Position numbers and translations under genes: made by a program. The notes beneath the pieces are model-generated. The model made no database searches. It was not told where the DNA came from and saw nothing but the letters and a program-made list of their open reading frames with translations. Positions 5,509-6,582 of a stretch of 6,582 nt of DNA are shown here, one piece after another. This stretch comes from Rhodocyclaceae bacterium (GTDB lineage Bacteria > Pseudomonadota > Gammaproteobacteria > Burkholderiales > Rhodocyclaceae), in contig JADFDL010000094.1 in NCBI GenBank assembly GCA_018262875.1, positions 1 through 6,582 of the forward strand, written 5' to 3'. The stretch's first letter is position 1; the number at the start of each line of letters is the position of its first letter.

Positions 5509-6582
5509 ATGGCTGAAGATTCCGATCTCGAAAAAACCGAACCGGCGTCGCCGCGACGGCTGGAGCAGGCGCGCGAAGAGGGCCAGGTGCCGCAATCGCG
5601 CGAGCTGTCGGCGTTTTTCGTGCTGATGGCCGGCGCCGGCACATTGTGGGTGACAGGGTACTGGCTGGCGCAGCGCATCGGCGGCGCCGTATCGCGGGGA
5701 CTGACTTTCGACCGCGACGAGGCCTTCGACACGGCGGCGCTGCCCGCCCTGCTCCTGCATCAAGCGGGGGAGGCGCTGGCCACCCTTGGCCCGCTGCTGC
5801 TGATCCTGGTGGTGGCGGCCCTGGCCGGCCCTTTCATGCTGGGCGGGCTGAATTTTTCCAGCAAGGCGCTGACGCCGGACTGGACGCGCCTCGATCCGCT
5901 CAAAGGCTTCGGCCGCATGCTTTCCATGCAAAGCGTGGGCGAGCTGGTGAAGGGGATACTCAAGGCGCTGCTGGTCGGCAGCGTCGTGGTGTGGGTCGTC
6001 CTGCACGAGAAAGACCACATTTTCGCCCTGATGGGCCAGCCGCTGGAGGCCGGCTTGCAGTCGATGGGACGGACGATCCTCTTCAGCACCCTGGTCATCG
6101 TCGGCTCGATGTTCCTCATCGTCGCTGCCGACGTGCCGTTCCAGCTCTGGCAGTACTACAAGAAGCTGCGCATGACCAAGGAGGAAGTGCGCAAGGAAAT
6201 GAAGGAACTGGAGGGCGATCCGCAACTGAAGGCGCGCATCCGCAGCCAGCAGCGCGAGATCGCCCGCCGCCGCATGATGGCGGCCGTGCCCAAGGCCCAG
6301 GTGGTCGTCACCAACCCGACGCATTTTGCCGTGGCGCTGGCCTACGACGAGAAGATGCCGGCGCCGCGCGTCGTCGCCAAGGGCCGAGGCGTCATCGCTC
6401 AGCGCATCCGCGATATCGCGCAGGAGCACGGTGTGCCGCTGCTGGAAGCGCCGCCGCTGGCGCGTGCGCTGTATGCCCACACCGAGATCGACGACATCAT
6501 TCCGGCGGCGCTGTATCGCGCGGTGGCCGAGGTGATGGCCTATGTGTACCAGCTCAACGCCTACCTCGCGCGCGGCGGCAAG
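5509..6582 (+). CDS. flhB: Flagellar type III export protein FlhB (3' end cut off by window)
   Basis: FlhB is the inner-membrane export-gate component that switches substrate specificity from rod/hook to filament proteins. The frame from ATG 5509 (MAEDSDLEKTEPASPRRLEQAREEGQ, typical FlhB start) stays open to the window end, giving 358 codons; family members usually have roughly 350-390. Four membrane segments are visible at about 35-54, 89-110, 146-165 and 188-207. The cytoplasmic domain begins with the linker YYKKLRMTKEEVRKEMKELEGDP and contains the autocleavage motif NPTH at 269-272, the same residue numbers as in Salmonella FlhB. The conserved VVAKGRG and EVMAYVYQLN segments follow. Cleavage between N269 and P270 is therefore expected. 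NPTH and these lengths fit flagellar FlhB; a virulence-type paralogue (YscU-like) is less likely given the chemotaxis neighbours. The start has no strong ribosome site, and a hairpin precedes it. The last residues seen, ARGGK, suggest only a short tail is missing. Confidence 0.97.
   Translation, partial: MAEDSDLEKTEPASPRRLEQAREEGQVPQSRELSAFFVLMAGAGTLWVTGYWLAQRIGGAVSRGLTFDRDEAFDTAALPALLLHQAGEALATLGPLLLILVVAALAGPFMLGGLNFSSKALTPDWTRLDPLKGFGRMLSMQSVGELVKGILKALLVGSVVVWVVLHEKDHIFALMGQPLEAGLQSMGRTILFSTLVIVGSMFLIVAADVPFQLWQYYKKLRMTKEEVRKEMKELEGDPQLKARIRSQQREIARRRMMAAVPKAQVVVTNPTHFAVALAYDEKMPAPRVVAKGRGVIAQRIRDIAQEHGVPLLEAPPLARALYAHTEIDDIIPAALYRAVAEVMAYVYQLNAYLARGGK

Noticed and set aside
5452..6480. 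Minus-strand open frame of 342 codons opposite flhB
   Set aside because: The His/Gln/Arg-rich translation has no domain, and the + strand is unambiguous FlhB with NPTH at the expected position.

Overview
The window is about 6.6 kb of GC-rich DNA (clearly well above 60% G+C by eye, with strong G/C bias at third codon positions). It comes from a motile, Gram-negative proteobacterium. The combination of cheA, an Aer-type receptor, a DUF3135 protein and flhB on one strand suggests a betaproteobacterium, perhaps of the Rhodocyclales type. That placement is an inference from gene content, not a database match. All genes supported here lie on the + strand. The long minus-strand open frames are shadows produced by the high G+C content.

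Layout. Positions 1-567 hold the 3' end of cheA, the chemotaxis histidine kinase (end of the ATPase domain plus the CheW-like P5 domain). Then come two small genes. The first is an 84-residue protein at 579-833, which carries the sequence LNAAIE typical of the receptor tip that contacts CheA and CheW. The second is a DUF3135 protein at 862-1179 with a TTG start. An Aer-like redox/aerotaxis receptor follows at 1236-2867. These four genes are closely spaced (11, 28 and 56 nt gaps) and look like one transcription unit.

Positions 2868-3231 are the only long non-coding stretch. It contains G/C-rich inverted repeats that look like two opposed copies of one intergenic repeat family, a small GNRA hairpin, and possibly the remnant of a membrane protein gene. 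A CHASE-PAS-histidine kinase follows at 3232-5442, with no response regulator next to it in the window. After a 66-nt gap containing a hairpin just before the start codon, flhB (flagellar type III export switch protein) begins at 5509 and is cut off by the window end after 358 codons.

How the parts fit. The Aer-like receptor would sense redox or oxygen through FAD and signal to CheA, whose P5 domain is the receptor/CheW docking module. FlhB belongs to the flagellar export gate that builds the motor CheA ultimately controls. The window is therefore a chemotaxis-flagellum junction. Its two least understood components are the 84-residue tip-like protein and the DUF3135 protein, sandwiched between kinase and receptor.
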